Shown piece after piece: positions 1 through 8,818 of a DNA stretch of 64,000 bases (position 1 is its first letter; each line of letters opens with the position of its first letter). The notes under the pieces are model-generated. The model did no database searches. It saw only the letters and a list, made by a program, of their open reading frames with translations, and had not been told where the DNA came from. Source of the stretch: an uncultured Bryobacterales bacterium. GTDB taxonomy: Bacteria > Acidobacteriota > Terriglobia > Bryobacterales > UBA6623. Where the stretch lies: NCBI GenBank assembly GCA_951813065.1, contig CATOTH010000010.1, forward strand, positions 186,001-250,000, given 5' to 3'. A program made the translations under genes and the position numbers.

Positions 1-1342
1 TCAGCAGTGCATCCGTGCCCAAGGCGTCGACCGGTTCGTCATCAGGGAAGAGGTTCTGGCTGGCTGGCACCACCCGCCGACCAATGCGACGAAACTCCAA
101 GGCCACCCATCTGTACCCGGCACGGCTGGCACGGGTCTCCAGCGCTCTGATCTCCTGATAGGAATCTCGCGCGGCCGCATCATCGCACCAACAGAAAACG
201 ATGTAGACCACGAGTGCATCCAGGGGGGCCAACTCGGAAACTCTCAATCTGTCGATGTCGCCGACCGTCGACTTCGCGATCTCGACTTTGCCCTCGGCTA
301 GGTGAATCGCGCACCGCAGCGCCTTGTGCAGCGGCGTGGCCACTTCTTCCCGCAACGCTCTGTCGACGTACTTGGTCGCGACTGCCAGGCGAGATCTGTC
401 CCCGGTGCTGATTAGCGCGAACACATAGAGGGGACCAAACAACCCTGCCAGCACTAGATCCCGTTTGCGCTCGAGCTTCCTGAGTGTGGCAAGTGCGTCT
501 TCGAAGTGGGTGATCGCGGCTTCGCGTTGTCCTCGAACCGAGAAGAGCCATCCCCGGTACAGCTCGCGCACTGAGTTCGTGTTGCCGTGCAACCACTTCT
601 CCGCCGCTTCCAGGTTCCCGCACAGCAGAGCGTGCTCGATGGCCAGGCTGCACAACGGATGATCCGACTCAAGTTGACTAGCAGCATCGTTTAGGAGACC
701 TGACAGCTGATCAACCGGTAACAGTCCGTCGTGGGCATCCCGGACCAGCCTGTATACTGCTGCGTCCCGAATTAGCGGATCTCTGGATTGGAGCCAGTCC
801 AAATCCAATGGCTGGCCGAAGAGGCGTGTTTCCCAGGCGAACGGCGCGCCGCCGTAGTGCCAGCTTCGACGGGCCCACTCGTCCCGAAGCATGGCGAAGC
901 TCTGGACATCGTTGCAGTAAACTGCGATACGAAGACTCCCGTAGATGCTCTCGTAGGTGTAGTGAACGCCATAGGAACTGCTGTCCGGGTCCATTCCCGG
1001 GCGGCGCTCATACAAGATCCGCAAGTGGCTGCCCAGGCGTCCCTCCCGTTCGGCGTTCCTTGTGATCGCTTCAACGATGTCTGGACTGCACTGAAGACTG
1101 TTGATTGTCCCTTGCAACAACCCGCCGGACCGCAACTTCTTGGCGAGTTGCCTCCATCCGGCTAGAGTGAGTGGCTTGACGGATTGGCTCCGTCCGCTGG
1201 CACGCCTCACGAGTTCTAGCACCTCGGAGGAATGCACGGGATTGTAGTAGACCGACAGCAGTTCGAGCACGATCTGCTCGTTCAAGGTCAGCGATGAGAA
1301 GGTTGCTAGCAGTGTGTTGACAAGGGGCTGACTCGTATTCAT
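1..1342 (-). CDS. Winged-helix/TPR-like large protein, 3' end outside the window (partial)
   Basis: An uninterrupted reading frame of about 447 codons starts at the ATG at 1340-1342 and leaves the window at position 1 without a stop. It starts MNTSQPLVNTLL. Residues 10-90 look like a winged-helix module (LTLNEQIVLELLSVYYNPV, later GGLLQGTI and CSPDIVEAI). Residues about 190-400 are helical and TPR-like (AIEHALLCGNLEAAEKWL, GQREAAITHFEDALATL). This N-terminal style, a winged helix followed by TPR-like helices, resembles what I remember of very large bacterial SNF2-type helicases, but no helicase motif lies inside the window, so that is only a guess. There is no strong Shine-Dalgarno sequence before the ATG. 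The other frames in this interval are shadows. I am confident it is a gene and do not know its function. Confidence 0.7.
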   Translation of the reverse strand, partial: MNTSQPLVNTLLATFSSLTLNEQIVLELLSVYYNPVHSSEVLELVRRASGRSQSVKPLTLAGWRQLAKKLRSGGLLQGTINSLQCSPDIVEAITRNAEREGRLGSHLRILYERRPGMDPDSSSYGVHYTYESIYGSLRIAVYCNDVQSFAMLRDEWARRSWHYGGAPFAWETRLFGQPLDLDWLQSRDPLIRDAAVYRLVRDAHDGLLPVDQLSGLLNDAASQLESDHPLCSLAIEHALLCGNLEAAEKWLHGNTNSVRELYRGWLFSVRGQREAAITHFEDALATLRKLERKRDLVLAGLFGPLYVFALISTGDRSRLAVATKYVDRALREEVATPLHKALRCAIHLAEGKVEIAKSTVGDIDRLRVSELAPLDALVVYIVFCWCDDAAARDSYQEIRALETRASRAGYRWVALEFRRIGRRVVPASQNLFPDDEPVDALGTDALL

Positions 1343-1967
1343 GACCAATCCGGCGAGCCTTCGAGAGAGACAGTCGGCGCGGGCTCAACGATGCGACCGA
1401 TGCAAAGAGATATTGTGCCAGCACATCCGAACGACTTTCCGCCAACTACTTCTGAAGCGGGCGTCCGGCTCCACGGCAGTACGTATGCGAACTCAACATC
1501 AGGCGGATGCGCGGGGTGGTCGGGATCGGTTCGCGCTCCCGCTTGAGGCCGAGCAGGTCCGGCGCCAAGCTAGGGCTCTTCCTCGGTGCGTTCCCGGAGC
1601 CCGGAATTCAGCGAATGGCACGGATCGAGTCCAGCCACCAGCCTGCGTCTTCCCTGCTGCTGCTCCGTTTGCCGCGCCGCCACCGCCAAGATCCACTTCA
1701 ATTTGCGAGAGGAGTGAACTGCAGTTGCGTCGGACTCCACGCCGTTCACCCACCCGTGGCTCCCAGCAATCCAGACTTACCACATCGGTTCTTCCGAGTC
1801 CTCGAGTTACAGATTCTCTGCGCGTCCATCGATGTTTCACAATTCAACTCGCGGTGCAAGCAGGGTGTCCCTGGACTGGCTCGGATCGAGGGAACGACCG
1901 CAAGTGACAGGACTCCCACGAGGCAGCCGAAGGACTGCCAGTTCATCGTATGGTCGGGCTGGTTCGC
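1343..1967. other. Intergenic, no supported gene
   Basis: Several open frames cross these 625 bases on both strands, but their translations are Arg/Pro/Ser-rich, resemble no family I know and have no convincing ribosome binding site. The stretch should hold the promoter of the leftward gene starting at 1342 and the 3' untranslated end of the DUF1501 gene that stops at 1968. I see no clear terminator or repeat. Confidence 0.5.
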
Positions 1968-3434
1968 CTACGTCAGGATTCCCCCGATCACGTGCCCGTG
2001 CACGTCCGTCAGGCGGTAGTCGCGACCCCCGAAGCGGTAGCTCAGGCTTGCGTGGTCGAGGCCCAGCAGGTGCAGGACCGTGGCGTGCAGGTCGTGCACG
2101 GTGCACCGGTTTTCCACCACCCGATAACCGTACTCATCCGTTTCCCCATAGACGAACCCCTTCTTCACGCCGCCTCCGGCTAGCCACATGCTGAATCCGA
2201 AGGGATTGTGATCGCGGCCGATCGTGCCTTGCGCGAACGGAGTACGGCCGAACTCGCCCGAGAAGATCACCAGCGTTTCGTCCAGCAGACCACGCGCCTT
2301 GAGGTCTTTCAGCAGTGCCGCCACTGGCTGGTCCACGGTCAGGGCGTTCGCTCCGTGACCGATTTCCAGCTTGTTGTGCTGGTCCCACGGGTTCCCCATG
2401 CCGTCTGATTTGCCAGGGGTGTTGACCATGGTGAGCTCCACGAACCGCACCCCGCGCTCGACGAGCCGGCGCGCGAGCAAACACTGTTTCGCGTAGGCCG
2501 CGGTGGAGGGATTCGGCGAGTCCGTGCCGTACAGTCTGCGCGTGGCTTCGGTCTCGCTGGCGAGGTCGACCAGTTCCGGAACGGCGCTCTGCATGCGGTA
2601 GGCCGTTTCGTAGTTGGAGATCGCCGCCTCGACGGGTTCGTTCCTACCCAGGCTGACCACGAATTCTTCGTCCATTCTCCGGACGAGATCGAGCTGCCTT
2701 CGTTGGCGCGCGTCGGCCGCGGACGGCACGATGTTTCGCAGCGGCTCGTCTCGGCCGGGATGAATCAGCGAGGCCTGATGGACCGACGGCAGGAACCCGT
2801 TGCCCATCATGCTGATGCCGCCGTGCGGGATGCCGCCCCCGCCGGTGACGACGAATCCGGGGAGGTTCTGGTTCTCCGTGCCCAGGCCGTAGGTCACCCA
2901 GGCTCCCATGCTGGGGAATCCGGCGAACGGCAGCCCGCAATGGAAGTAGTAGTTCCCCTGCGCGTGTTCCATGAACTTCGCCGTCATCGAACGGATCACG
3001 CAGAGGTCGTCGGCCATGGTGCCGACATGGGGGAACAGTTCGCTGACCGGGATGCCGCTCTCGCCGCGACGGCTGAACTCCCACGGGCTCGGGAAAATGT
3101 CGCCGTCCTTGTTGAACATCGTCCGTTCTGTCTTGAACGGCATCGGTTGCCCCGCCTCTTTTGCGAGTCGAGGCTTGGGGTCGAACGAGTCCACTTGCGA
3201 CATCCCGCCGGACATGTAGCAGAAGATGACGCTCTTTACCTTCGGCTGGAAATGTGGGGACTTGGCAGCCTGCGGCCTTCCCGCCGCCGTGTCCGTCGTC
3301 GCGCCGCGGGATTCCTCGGCCAGCATCGCTGTTGCGGCCAGCATGCCGAAACCGTTCGACGTCATCCGGAGCATTCCCCTGCGGCTGAGCCGGCCAGTGC
3401 GTGGGAAGAGCCGCGACCGGGACTCATCGGACAT
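1968..3434 (-). CDS. DUF1501 family protein, Tat-exported (sulfatase/alkaline-phosphatase-like fold)
   Basis: A 488-residue protein. The start is the ATG at 3432-3434, which lies inside the last codons of the upstream PSCyt1 gene (11-base overlap, ATGTCCGATGA), so the two are probably translationally coupled. The N-terminus carries a twin-arginine-type signal (LSRRGMLRMTSNGFG, then an Ala-rich stretch), so export is expected. DUF1501 signatures are present: SGGMSQVDSFDPKP near residue 75, GNPWDQHNK, IFSGEFGRTP and IGRDHNPFGFS near the C-terminus. The family is distantly related to alkaline phosphatase/sulfatase enzymes and is almost always encoded beside PSCyt1/DUF1549/DUF1553 proteins, as here. 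Substrate unknown. A longer frame continues upstream to 3602 but only inside the neighbouring gene. Confidence 0.92.
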   Translation of the reverse strand: MSDESRSRLFPRTGRLSRRGMLRMTSNGFGMLAATAMLAEESRGATTDTAAGRPQAAKSPHFQPKVKSVIFCYMSGGMSQVDSFDPKPRLAKEAGQPMPFKTERTMFNKDGDIFPSPWEFSRRGESGIPVSELFPHVGTMADDLCVIRSMTAKFMEHAQGNYYFHCGLPFAGFPSMGAWVTYGLGTENQNLPGFVVTGGGGIPHGGISMMGNGFLPSVHQASLIHPGRDEPLRNIVPSAADARQRRQLDLVRRMDEEFVVSLGRNEPVEAAISNYETAYRMQSAVPELVDLASETEATRRLYGTDSPNPSTAAYAKQCLLARRLVERGVRFVELTMVNTPGKSDGMGNPWDQHNKLEIGHGANALTVDQPVAALLKDLKARGLLDETLVIFSGEFGRTPFAQGTIGRDHNPFGFSMWLAGGGVKKGFVYGETDEYGYRVVENRCTVHDLHATVLHLLGLDHASLSYRFGGRDYRLTDVHGHVIGGILT

Positions 3435-6400
3435 AGAGGAACTCCTTGAAGTTGAAGAGCGTGTGCGCCAGCCGGCTCCAGACGTCGGGGTTGCCGAGCA
3501 CATCGTGGGAGTTCGCGCCCTCTTCTTCGGCCAATCCGGCGACGAACGCCGCCATGGACTCCCGCTGGGCGCGAGTCGGGGGGCGCCCAAGCGTCTTCGC
3601 AAACATGTAGTTCACCCTGGATTCGACGCTATGGCCCTCGCCGCCGGCAAGCCTGCGGCCCCATTCGCGGGCCGCTCCCAACACGAACGGGCTGTTCATC
3701 AGCGCCAGGGCTTGGGCCGGCACGTTCGTCACGTCGCGCTTTCCGCGCGTCGTCGACGGGGTCGGCTGGTCGAAGACCTCGAGGAACGGATCTCTCCGGT
3801 TCCTCCGAATCTCCTGGTAGACGCCGCGGCGGTTGTCGCCGTAGACAGAGTCATCTGCGCTCTCATTCTCCGCGTACATCGACCGGGACGGCGGCTCCGC
3901 CCCGTACATGGACCTGTCCAGCTTTCCGGAGATCGCCAGCAGGGAGTCGCGGATGGCTTCCGCCTCAAGGCGCCGCACCGGCATGTGCTGCAGCAGTGCG
4001 TTGGTAGGGTCGGCCTGGAGCGCCTTGGCCGACGGAACGCTGCTCATGCGGTACGCCCGGGTCGTGACCAGCAGTTCCACCAAGCCCTTGATCGACCACC
4101 CGTCCTCGACAAAGCGGCTGGCAATGTAGTCCAGGAGTTCGGGGTGGGACGGTCGCTCGCCGAGGAATCCGAAGTTGTCCGGCGTGGCCACGATCCCGCG
4201 CCCGAACAGCTGCTGCCAGACCCTGTTGGCCATCACCCGCGCCGTCAGCGGATTCGCCGGGCTGGATACCTCTTCGGCCAGCCGCAGGCGGACCGCTCCG
4301 GGCTCGTCGTAGGCAGCGCCTCCCATGGCCGAGAGGTATCGCCTGGGTACGGTCTCGCCCGGCTTCTTCGGGTCCCCGCGAACGAGCAGGGGCTGGTCCG
4401 GAGCGCCCTCCTCGATGACTCCCGGGAACCGCATTGGAATTCCGATTTCAGCCTCCAGTCGCCGGTATTTCGCGACCAGCGGCCTGACGCCTTCCAGGGA
4501 TTCGAGAGATGTGGGAAGCAATCCGCGCCGGACGAAGTAGTCCAGGTAAGCCGCCTGCTTCTCGGTGATCCGGCCGTCCCGCCAGGCCCTGGCGGCCGCG
4601 ACCAGCTTGCTCGCGATGAGCCCGGGCAGGGCAGCAGGAGAGTCCGGCACAGGCCCCTCCAGCAAGTACAGAATCGGCTCCGTGGTCTCTTTCGGCTCGT
4701 GCTTGCCGTTGTGGAACGCAACAGCGGCCGCGCCGATCGCCGATCGCCCGTCCGTGGGGCGCTCAGGGCGCTTTGCCTTGGCTGAATCGACCGGATCGTA
4801 GCGGAAGTTGGTGGCGTCGTCGAGCGTGGCGAATTCGACGTATGCCGTGAATCCCTTCCAGAACTTCGTGTCCCAGGTCCACCACTTCATCGTGTCGCTC
4901 CGCGGGCTGTAGCGCTGGTGGTAGATCCCGCCGCCCGGCAGGGGGTAGTTCTCGATGATCAGGCGGGCGAAGCTCAGGTTGCCGCCGAGAACCTTCACGC
5001 TGATGTAGTCCGTGTCGACTTCAAACCGCGGGGACTGCATGACGCCCGCGTGCTTGGTCGAGAGCAGGTGCGTGTACGCGCCCCCTGGGTAGATGCCCTC
5101 GAACGCTTTCTCCCCTTCGTGGAGAATCGCAAACTCGCCGGGAGCCGAGGGCGTCTCGCTCGCCCCTGTGCCGTGTCTGACCCATCCGGCGTATTCCTCG
5201 CCGGTCAAGTCCCAGAGCCGCGTGAAACGCCGCTTGTTGAACGCCTTGCGTGCGGCGATCTCTCTATGCCAGTCGGCTTGCAGCTGCTGCCAGGAATCCC
5301 GGAATTCGGCGGCTTCCAGACCGTGCATTCCCAGCCATGGGCCGAGAGGGCTCGACTCGTCGCAGGCGGCCTCCTCGACGGTCCGTCCGACTGCGTCATC
5401 GCCGGCATCGCGGAGGCGCGCGGGCATGGTCTCGGCGACGGCGATCCACTCGGTCCCGACCGCGTTGCGGATCTGCGCTTTCAGATTCCCCAGCGTGTCC
5501 TCGTGCAGCCGCAGCACCTCGGGGGAATCGATTGCGCGCATCGTCGGTCGTGCTCCGTAAAGCACTCCAAAGAGCGCGTAGTAGTCGGCCTGGCTGATCG
5601 CGTCGAACTTGTGGTCGTGGCATCTGGCGCAAGCGACCGTCAGGCCCTGGAAGGCCTTGGAAAACACGTCGATTTGGTTGTCGGCCCACTTGACGCGCTC
5701 TTCCCAGGGGTCTACCGGCTGGTAGCCGAGTTCTCCCACCCGCAGGTGCGCCGTTCCCAGGATCGATTCGTTCACCGTTCCGCCGACTCCGAGGCGGGGG
5801 CGCTCGATGAGGTCGCCCGCCAGATGCTCCCTCACGAGTTGGTCGTACGAGGTGTCCGTGTTGAGCGCGCGAATGAGATAGTCGCGGTACTGCCATGCCT
5901 CGGGAACCGACGGGTCTCCTTCGCTGCCGTGCGAGTCCGCGTAGCGCACCCAGTCCATCCAGTGCCGAGCCCAGCGCTCTCCGAACCGGTCTGAGTCCAG
6001 CAGGCGCCGCACCAACTGACGATAGGCGTCGGGAGAGTCGTCGGTCACGAAGGCCTCAATCTCCCCGGGGGCTGGCGGCAGACCAGTCAGGTCGAACGAG
6101 AGTCGACGAATGAGCGTGCGCCGGTCGGCGGGTTCAGCCGGTTGCAGCCCTGCATTGTCCAGCCTGGCCAAGAGAAAGTGGTCAATCGGATTGGCGGGCC
6201 AATCTTCGTTGCTGACTTCAGGGAATTTGCCACGTTGGACCGGATGCCAGGCCCAATGGCCTGCCTTGCGAGCTTCGAGGTCGAACGATTCCGACGGGCT
6301 CGGGCTGGCTTTGGGCTCTTCGGGCCAAGGCGCTCCGACCCGAATCCACTCGCCAATTGACGCGATCTGATCGGTGGTCAGGCGTCCCGTGGGCGGCATC

Positions 6401-6714
6401 AGGACCGGCTCCCCGCGGAGCATCGCCATCAATCTGCTCTTGCCGGGCTTTCCCGGCGACACGGCCGATCCCGAATCCCCGCCCATGATTGCCGCTTCGC
6501 GGCTGTCAAGCCGGAGCCCCCCGAAGGGCACCTCGATCCGGTCGCTGTGGCATGCGTAGCAGTGATCGGCCAGTAGCGGGCGGATCTCGCTCTCGAAGAA
6601 TTCGATCTCTTCGGGCGATGCGCTGCTGCCAGCCGCCGGGAAGCATGCCAGCACGGCCAGGCTGGCGACGGCTACGAATGGCGCGTAGCGAAAGAGATTG
6701 CGCTGAGGGCTCAT
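3424..6714 (-). CDS. PSCyt1/DUF1549/DUF1553 secreted cytochrome-like protein
   Basis: About 1,096 residues from the ATG at 6712-6714; a GTG four codons upstream (6726) is an alternative. Domains in order: signal peptide (residues 1-30); planctomycete-type cytochrome c domain with haem motif CYACH near residue 50; DUF1549 (about 170-390) with a second CARCHDHK motif near 363; a central insertion (about 560-660) that looks like a beta-rich ligand-binding module (VKVLGGNLSFARLIIENYPL); and C-terminal DUF1553 (about 790-1080) with VMANRVWQQLFGRGIV and RRLEAEAIRDSLL. The family is periplasmic and inferred to act with its DUF1501 partner on polysaccharides or other organic matter; no substrate is established. 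First gene of a two-gene leftward operon. Confidence 0.93.
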   Translation of the reverse strand: MSPQRNLFRYAPFVAVASLAVLACFPAAGSSASPEEIEFFESEIRPLLADHCYACHSDRIEVPFGGLRLDSREAAIMGGDSGSAVSPGKPGKSRLMAMLRGEPVLMPPTGRLTTDQIASIGEWIRVGAPWPEEPKASPSPSESFDLEARKAGHWAWHPVQRGKFPEVSNEDWPANPIDHFLLARLDNAGLQPAEPADRRTLIRRLSFDLTGLPPAPGEIEAFVTDDSPDAYRQLVRRLLDSDRFGERWARHWMDWVRYADSHGSEGDPSVPEAWQYRDYLIRALNTDTSYDQLVREHLAGDLIERPRLGVGGTVNESILGTAHLRVGELGYQPVDPWEERVKWADNQIDVFSKAFQGLTVACARCHDHKFDAISQADYYALFGVLYGARPTMRAIDSPEVLRLHEDTLGNLKAQIRNAVGTEWIAVAETMPARLRDAGDDAVGRTVEEAACDESSPLGPWLGMHGLEAAEFRDSWQQLQADWHREIAARKAFNKRRFTRLWDLTGEEYAGWVRHGTGASETPSAPGEFAILHEGEKAFEGIYPGGAYTHLLSTKHAGVMQSPRFEVDTDYISVKVLGGNLSFARLIIENYPLPGGGIYHQRYSPRSDTMKWWTWDTKFWKGFTAYVEFATLDDATNFRYDPVDSAKAKRPERPTDGRSAIGAAAVAFHNGKHEPKETTEPILYLLEGPVPDSPAALPGLIASKLVAAARAWRDGRITEKQAAYLDYFVRRGLLPTSLESLEGVRPLVAKYRRLEAEIGIPMRFPGVIEEGAPDQPLLVRGDPKKPGETVPRRYLSAMGGAAYDEPGAVRLRLAEEVSSPANPLTARVMANRVWQQLFGRGIVATPDNFGFLGERPSHPELLDYIASRFVEDGWSIKGLVELLVTTRAYRMSSVPSAKALQADPTNALLQHMPVRRLEAEAIRDSLLAISGKLDRSMYGAEPPSRSMYAENESADDSVYGDNRRGVYQEIRRNRRDPFLEVFDQPTPSTTRGKRDVTNVPAQALALMNSPFVLGAAREWGRRLAGGEGHSVESRVNYMFAKTLGRPPTRAQRESMAAFVAGLAEEEGANSHDVLGNPDVWSRLAHTLFNFKEFLYVR

Positions 6715-6951
6715 CGGCGTGCCCACGCCTACTATTTCGGATTCGCCGCCCTATTGGCAAGCCGAACGTGCGAGCCTTTCCGAGTGCTGTTGACCGTCGG
6801 GCACCGACCAAGCCCGGCCAGGATTGGGAAGTGTCGGTCGACTCCAGCCGTATCGTGGACAGGCTTTCTATCGTGGCCGAATTCCCTTTTCGCGTGTTAG
6901 CCTGCGAGCAGTGCGTTTGCCAACAATGACAAGCGTTCGATTGGTGCGGCC

Positions 6952-8274
6952 ATGAACGTACCCCGACTCGCCTGCACTGTGGCCTCCGGTTTGCTGGTGG
7001 CGACCGCACTATGGGCGCAGCCCCAAACCGAGTCCCCCGGGTCCAGTACGCCGGGTGGCACCTCCACCCCTGGCGCAGATAGTCAGTCCGGCAGCGCGAC
7101 ACCCGGTGGCACTTCGACGCCAGGGCAGGGCACTACTACTCCGACGATTGAGGACCGAGACATACCGGATCGCCAAAGCAGTTCCCGGAGCAGTACGGAT
7201 CAAAGGCAGATTCCGCGGATCCTCTACCTGCAGGGACTGGTGGTGACGGATACCGGAGAGGTGCCGCGTGAACCTGCAGTGGTGAAGATGAGGTGTGGGG
7301 GGCGAACAGTCCCACAGGGACTGACCGACGTCAAGGGAAGATTCAGCATCCTACCAGGGGGAGATCCGTCGCTACTAGTGACGGACGCGAGTGTTCGGGG
7401 AGGAGGGATGTCGGCCGGCGGGCGTGCGCGTGGGAGCGGGAGCACAAGCGTGAGGAACTGTGAATTGCTGGCGGAGCTTCCCGGATATCGGTCGAGCATC
7501 TCGCGGTTGGCCCATGTCCCCTCGTTCGGCATTCACCGGGTTGGAACGATAGTCCTCTACGGTCTCAAGGGAGTCACCGGCGAGACAGTGAGCGCGACCA
7601 CATTGATGGCGCCGTCGAGCGCAACCAAGGCGTACCGCAAGGGGCTTAAGGAGCTGTACATCGAGAACCCGAACTACAAGCTGAGCATCAAGCACCTGGA
7701 AAGAGCGGTCGCGGAGTACTCGGACTATGCGGCTGCCTGGGCATCGCTGGCGGAAGCGCGCATGTCATCCGGAGACTGGGGCGGTGCCCGTGAAGCATTC
7801 CTGAAGTCGATCGAGGCGGACCCAAAGTACCTCAAGCCGTATGAACCCTTCATCAGCGCCTCCTTCGACCGACGGGATTGGACTACGGTGGACTCGCTGG
7901 GAGAGATCTACCTCAAGCTGCACCCAGAAGCCTCCCAGATTCGGGCCATGAGTGCCGAGGCGGCGGTCCGTCTGGAAAAGTACGAACGCGCCTCCGAGCT
8001 TACCCAGATCATGGCCGATCGGGACGAGTCCCGTCGTTGGCCAATCAGTTACGTTGTGGCCGGTTTGGTCCACGAAAGCCGTAGCGAATTCAAGCAAGCG
8101 GCCGCGCTGTTCCGCGAGTATCTGAATCACGACTCCGAGAGCGTGACGGCCAGAAGGCTCTTGCGAACCCTGTATGAGTGGCAACGGCTGCTGGTCATCG
8201 ACCCGCCGGAGAATGGCGACATCCCGGTCTACGTTCCGCCTCTGACCGGATTGGCCAGCGGAGCGTCACCCTAG
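6952..8274 (+). CDS. Secreted TPR protein with carboxypeptidase-regulatory-like domain
   Basis: A 440-residue protein starting ATG AACGTACCCC. A signal peptide (LLVATALWAQ, cleavage near residue 23) is followed by a low-complexity Ser/Thr/Pro/Gly stretch in which TPGGTSTPG occurs twice (residues about 33-60). A beta-rich segment (residues 95-190; LQGLVVTDTGEVPREPAVVK and TDVKGRFSILPGG) resembles carboxypeptidase-regulatory-like domains. The second half is TPR-like (AYRKGLKELYIENPNYKLS, HLERAVAEYSDYAAAWASL, AREAFLKSIEADPKYLKPY). Secreted proteins of this architecture are frequent in Acidobacteriota. Specific role unknown; protein-protein scaffolding outside the cytoplasm is the natural inference. 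Transcribed divergently from the PSCyt1 gene across a 237-base region. Confidence 0.85.
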   Translation: MNVPRLACTVASGLLVATALWAQPQTESPGSSTPGGTSTPGADSQSGSATPGGTSTPGQGTTTPTIEDRDIPDRQSSSRSSTDQRQIPRILYLQGLVVTDTGEVPREPAVVKMRCGGRTVPQGLTDVKGRFSILPGGDPSLLVTDASVRGGGMSAGGRARGSGSTSVRNCELLAELPGYRSSISRLAHVPSFGIHRVGTIVLYGLKGVTGETVSATTLMAPSSATKAYRKGLKELYIENPNYKLSIKHLERAVAEYSDYAAAWASLAEARMSSGDWGGAREAFLKSIEADPKYLKPYEPFISASFDRRDWTTVDSLGEIYLKLHPEASQIRAMSAEAAVRLEKYERASELTQIMADRDESRRWPISYVVAGLVHESRSEFKQAAALFREYLNHDSESVTARRLLRTLYEWQRLLVIDPPENGDIPVYVPPLTGLASGASP

Positions 8275-8818
8275 GTCACCCCCGAAAGAGCCAGCCTCTG
8301 CTTGTGCGCAGGTATCGCGTGCGTGCATGTCAGACTAGCGATTCCGGCAGCAGAATTCGGAGGCGCGACGCTCCCAGCACACTGCAAGAAAACCTGGCCG
8401 AATTCCTTCCGTGTCCTGCGGATCGCTTCGCCCCTATCGGGAAAACAAGTCTTGGACGCACACCCGCAATCCCTTACCTGCGCGACATGCATCTTCGGTT
8501 TGTAGTACTATCTAAGAGACAATCCCCTTGCTGTAAGGGATAAGGTCCGCTGGGTTGGCCTGATCGGCTAAGCAAGACTGCGGTCTTGCTGATCGACAGC
8601 TACACCGTGTAAGTGTCGGCGGCCGCTAATTCCTCGAATCTAGAGAAGGTACGATTCTCCCGAATGCAGACGGTAGTTCTGACGCAACATCCCGTGCACT
8701 GTCTCTGCGCACGGACCGTTCAACATTGCCAGAGCCGTGCCGCCAGCCGGCTCGGCGAACCCGCTGCAATGGATCCGGCAGTGCCAGGAACCAGCGACCG
8801 GGTATCAGGTGATTCGGA
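8275..8818. other. Intergenic, no supported gene; contains one perfect hairpin
   Basis: These 544 bases separate the TPR gene from the TerB-domain gene. No open frame here looks protein-like. The only structures I can point to are a perfect inverted repeat at 8571-8590 and a weaker one (CCCTT/AAGGG) around 8523-8539. Any promoter for the TerB/ATPase pair should lie in the right half. Confidence 0.5.
8571..8590. promoter_or_regulatory. Perfect 8-bp hairpin/operator-like inverted repeat
   Basis: AGCAAGAC, a four-base loop TGCG, then GTCTTGCT. It lies 228 bases upstream of the TerB-domain gene and about 300 bases after the TPR gene. It is not followed by a T-run, so it is not a classic intrinsic terminator. 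An operator or a structured leader element are alternatives; nothing in the sequence decides between them. Confidence 0.4.

Noticed and set aside
1341..1907. 188-codon rightward open frame in the gap near the left end
   Set aside because: Arg/Pro/Ser-rich translation, no motif, starts inside the leader of the leftward gene; not supportable as a gene.
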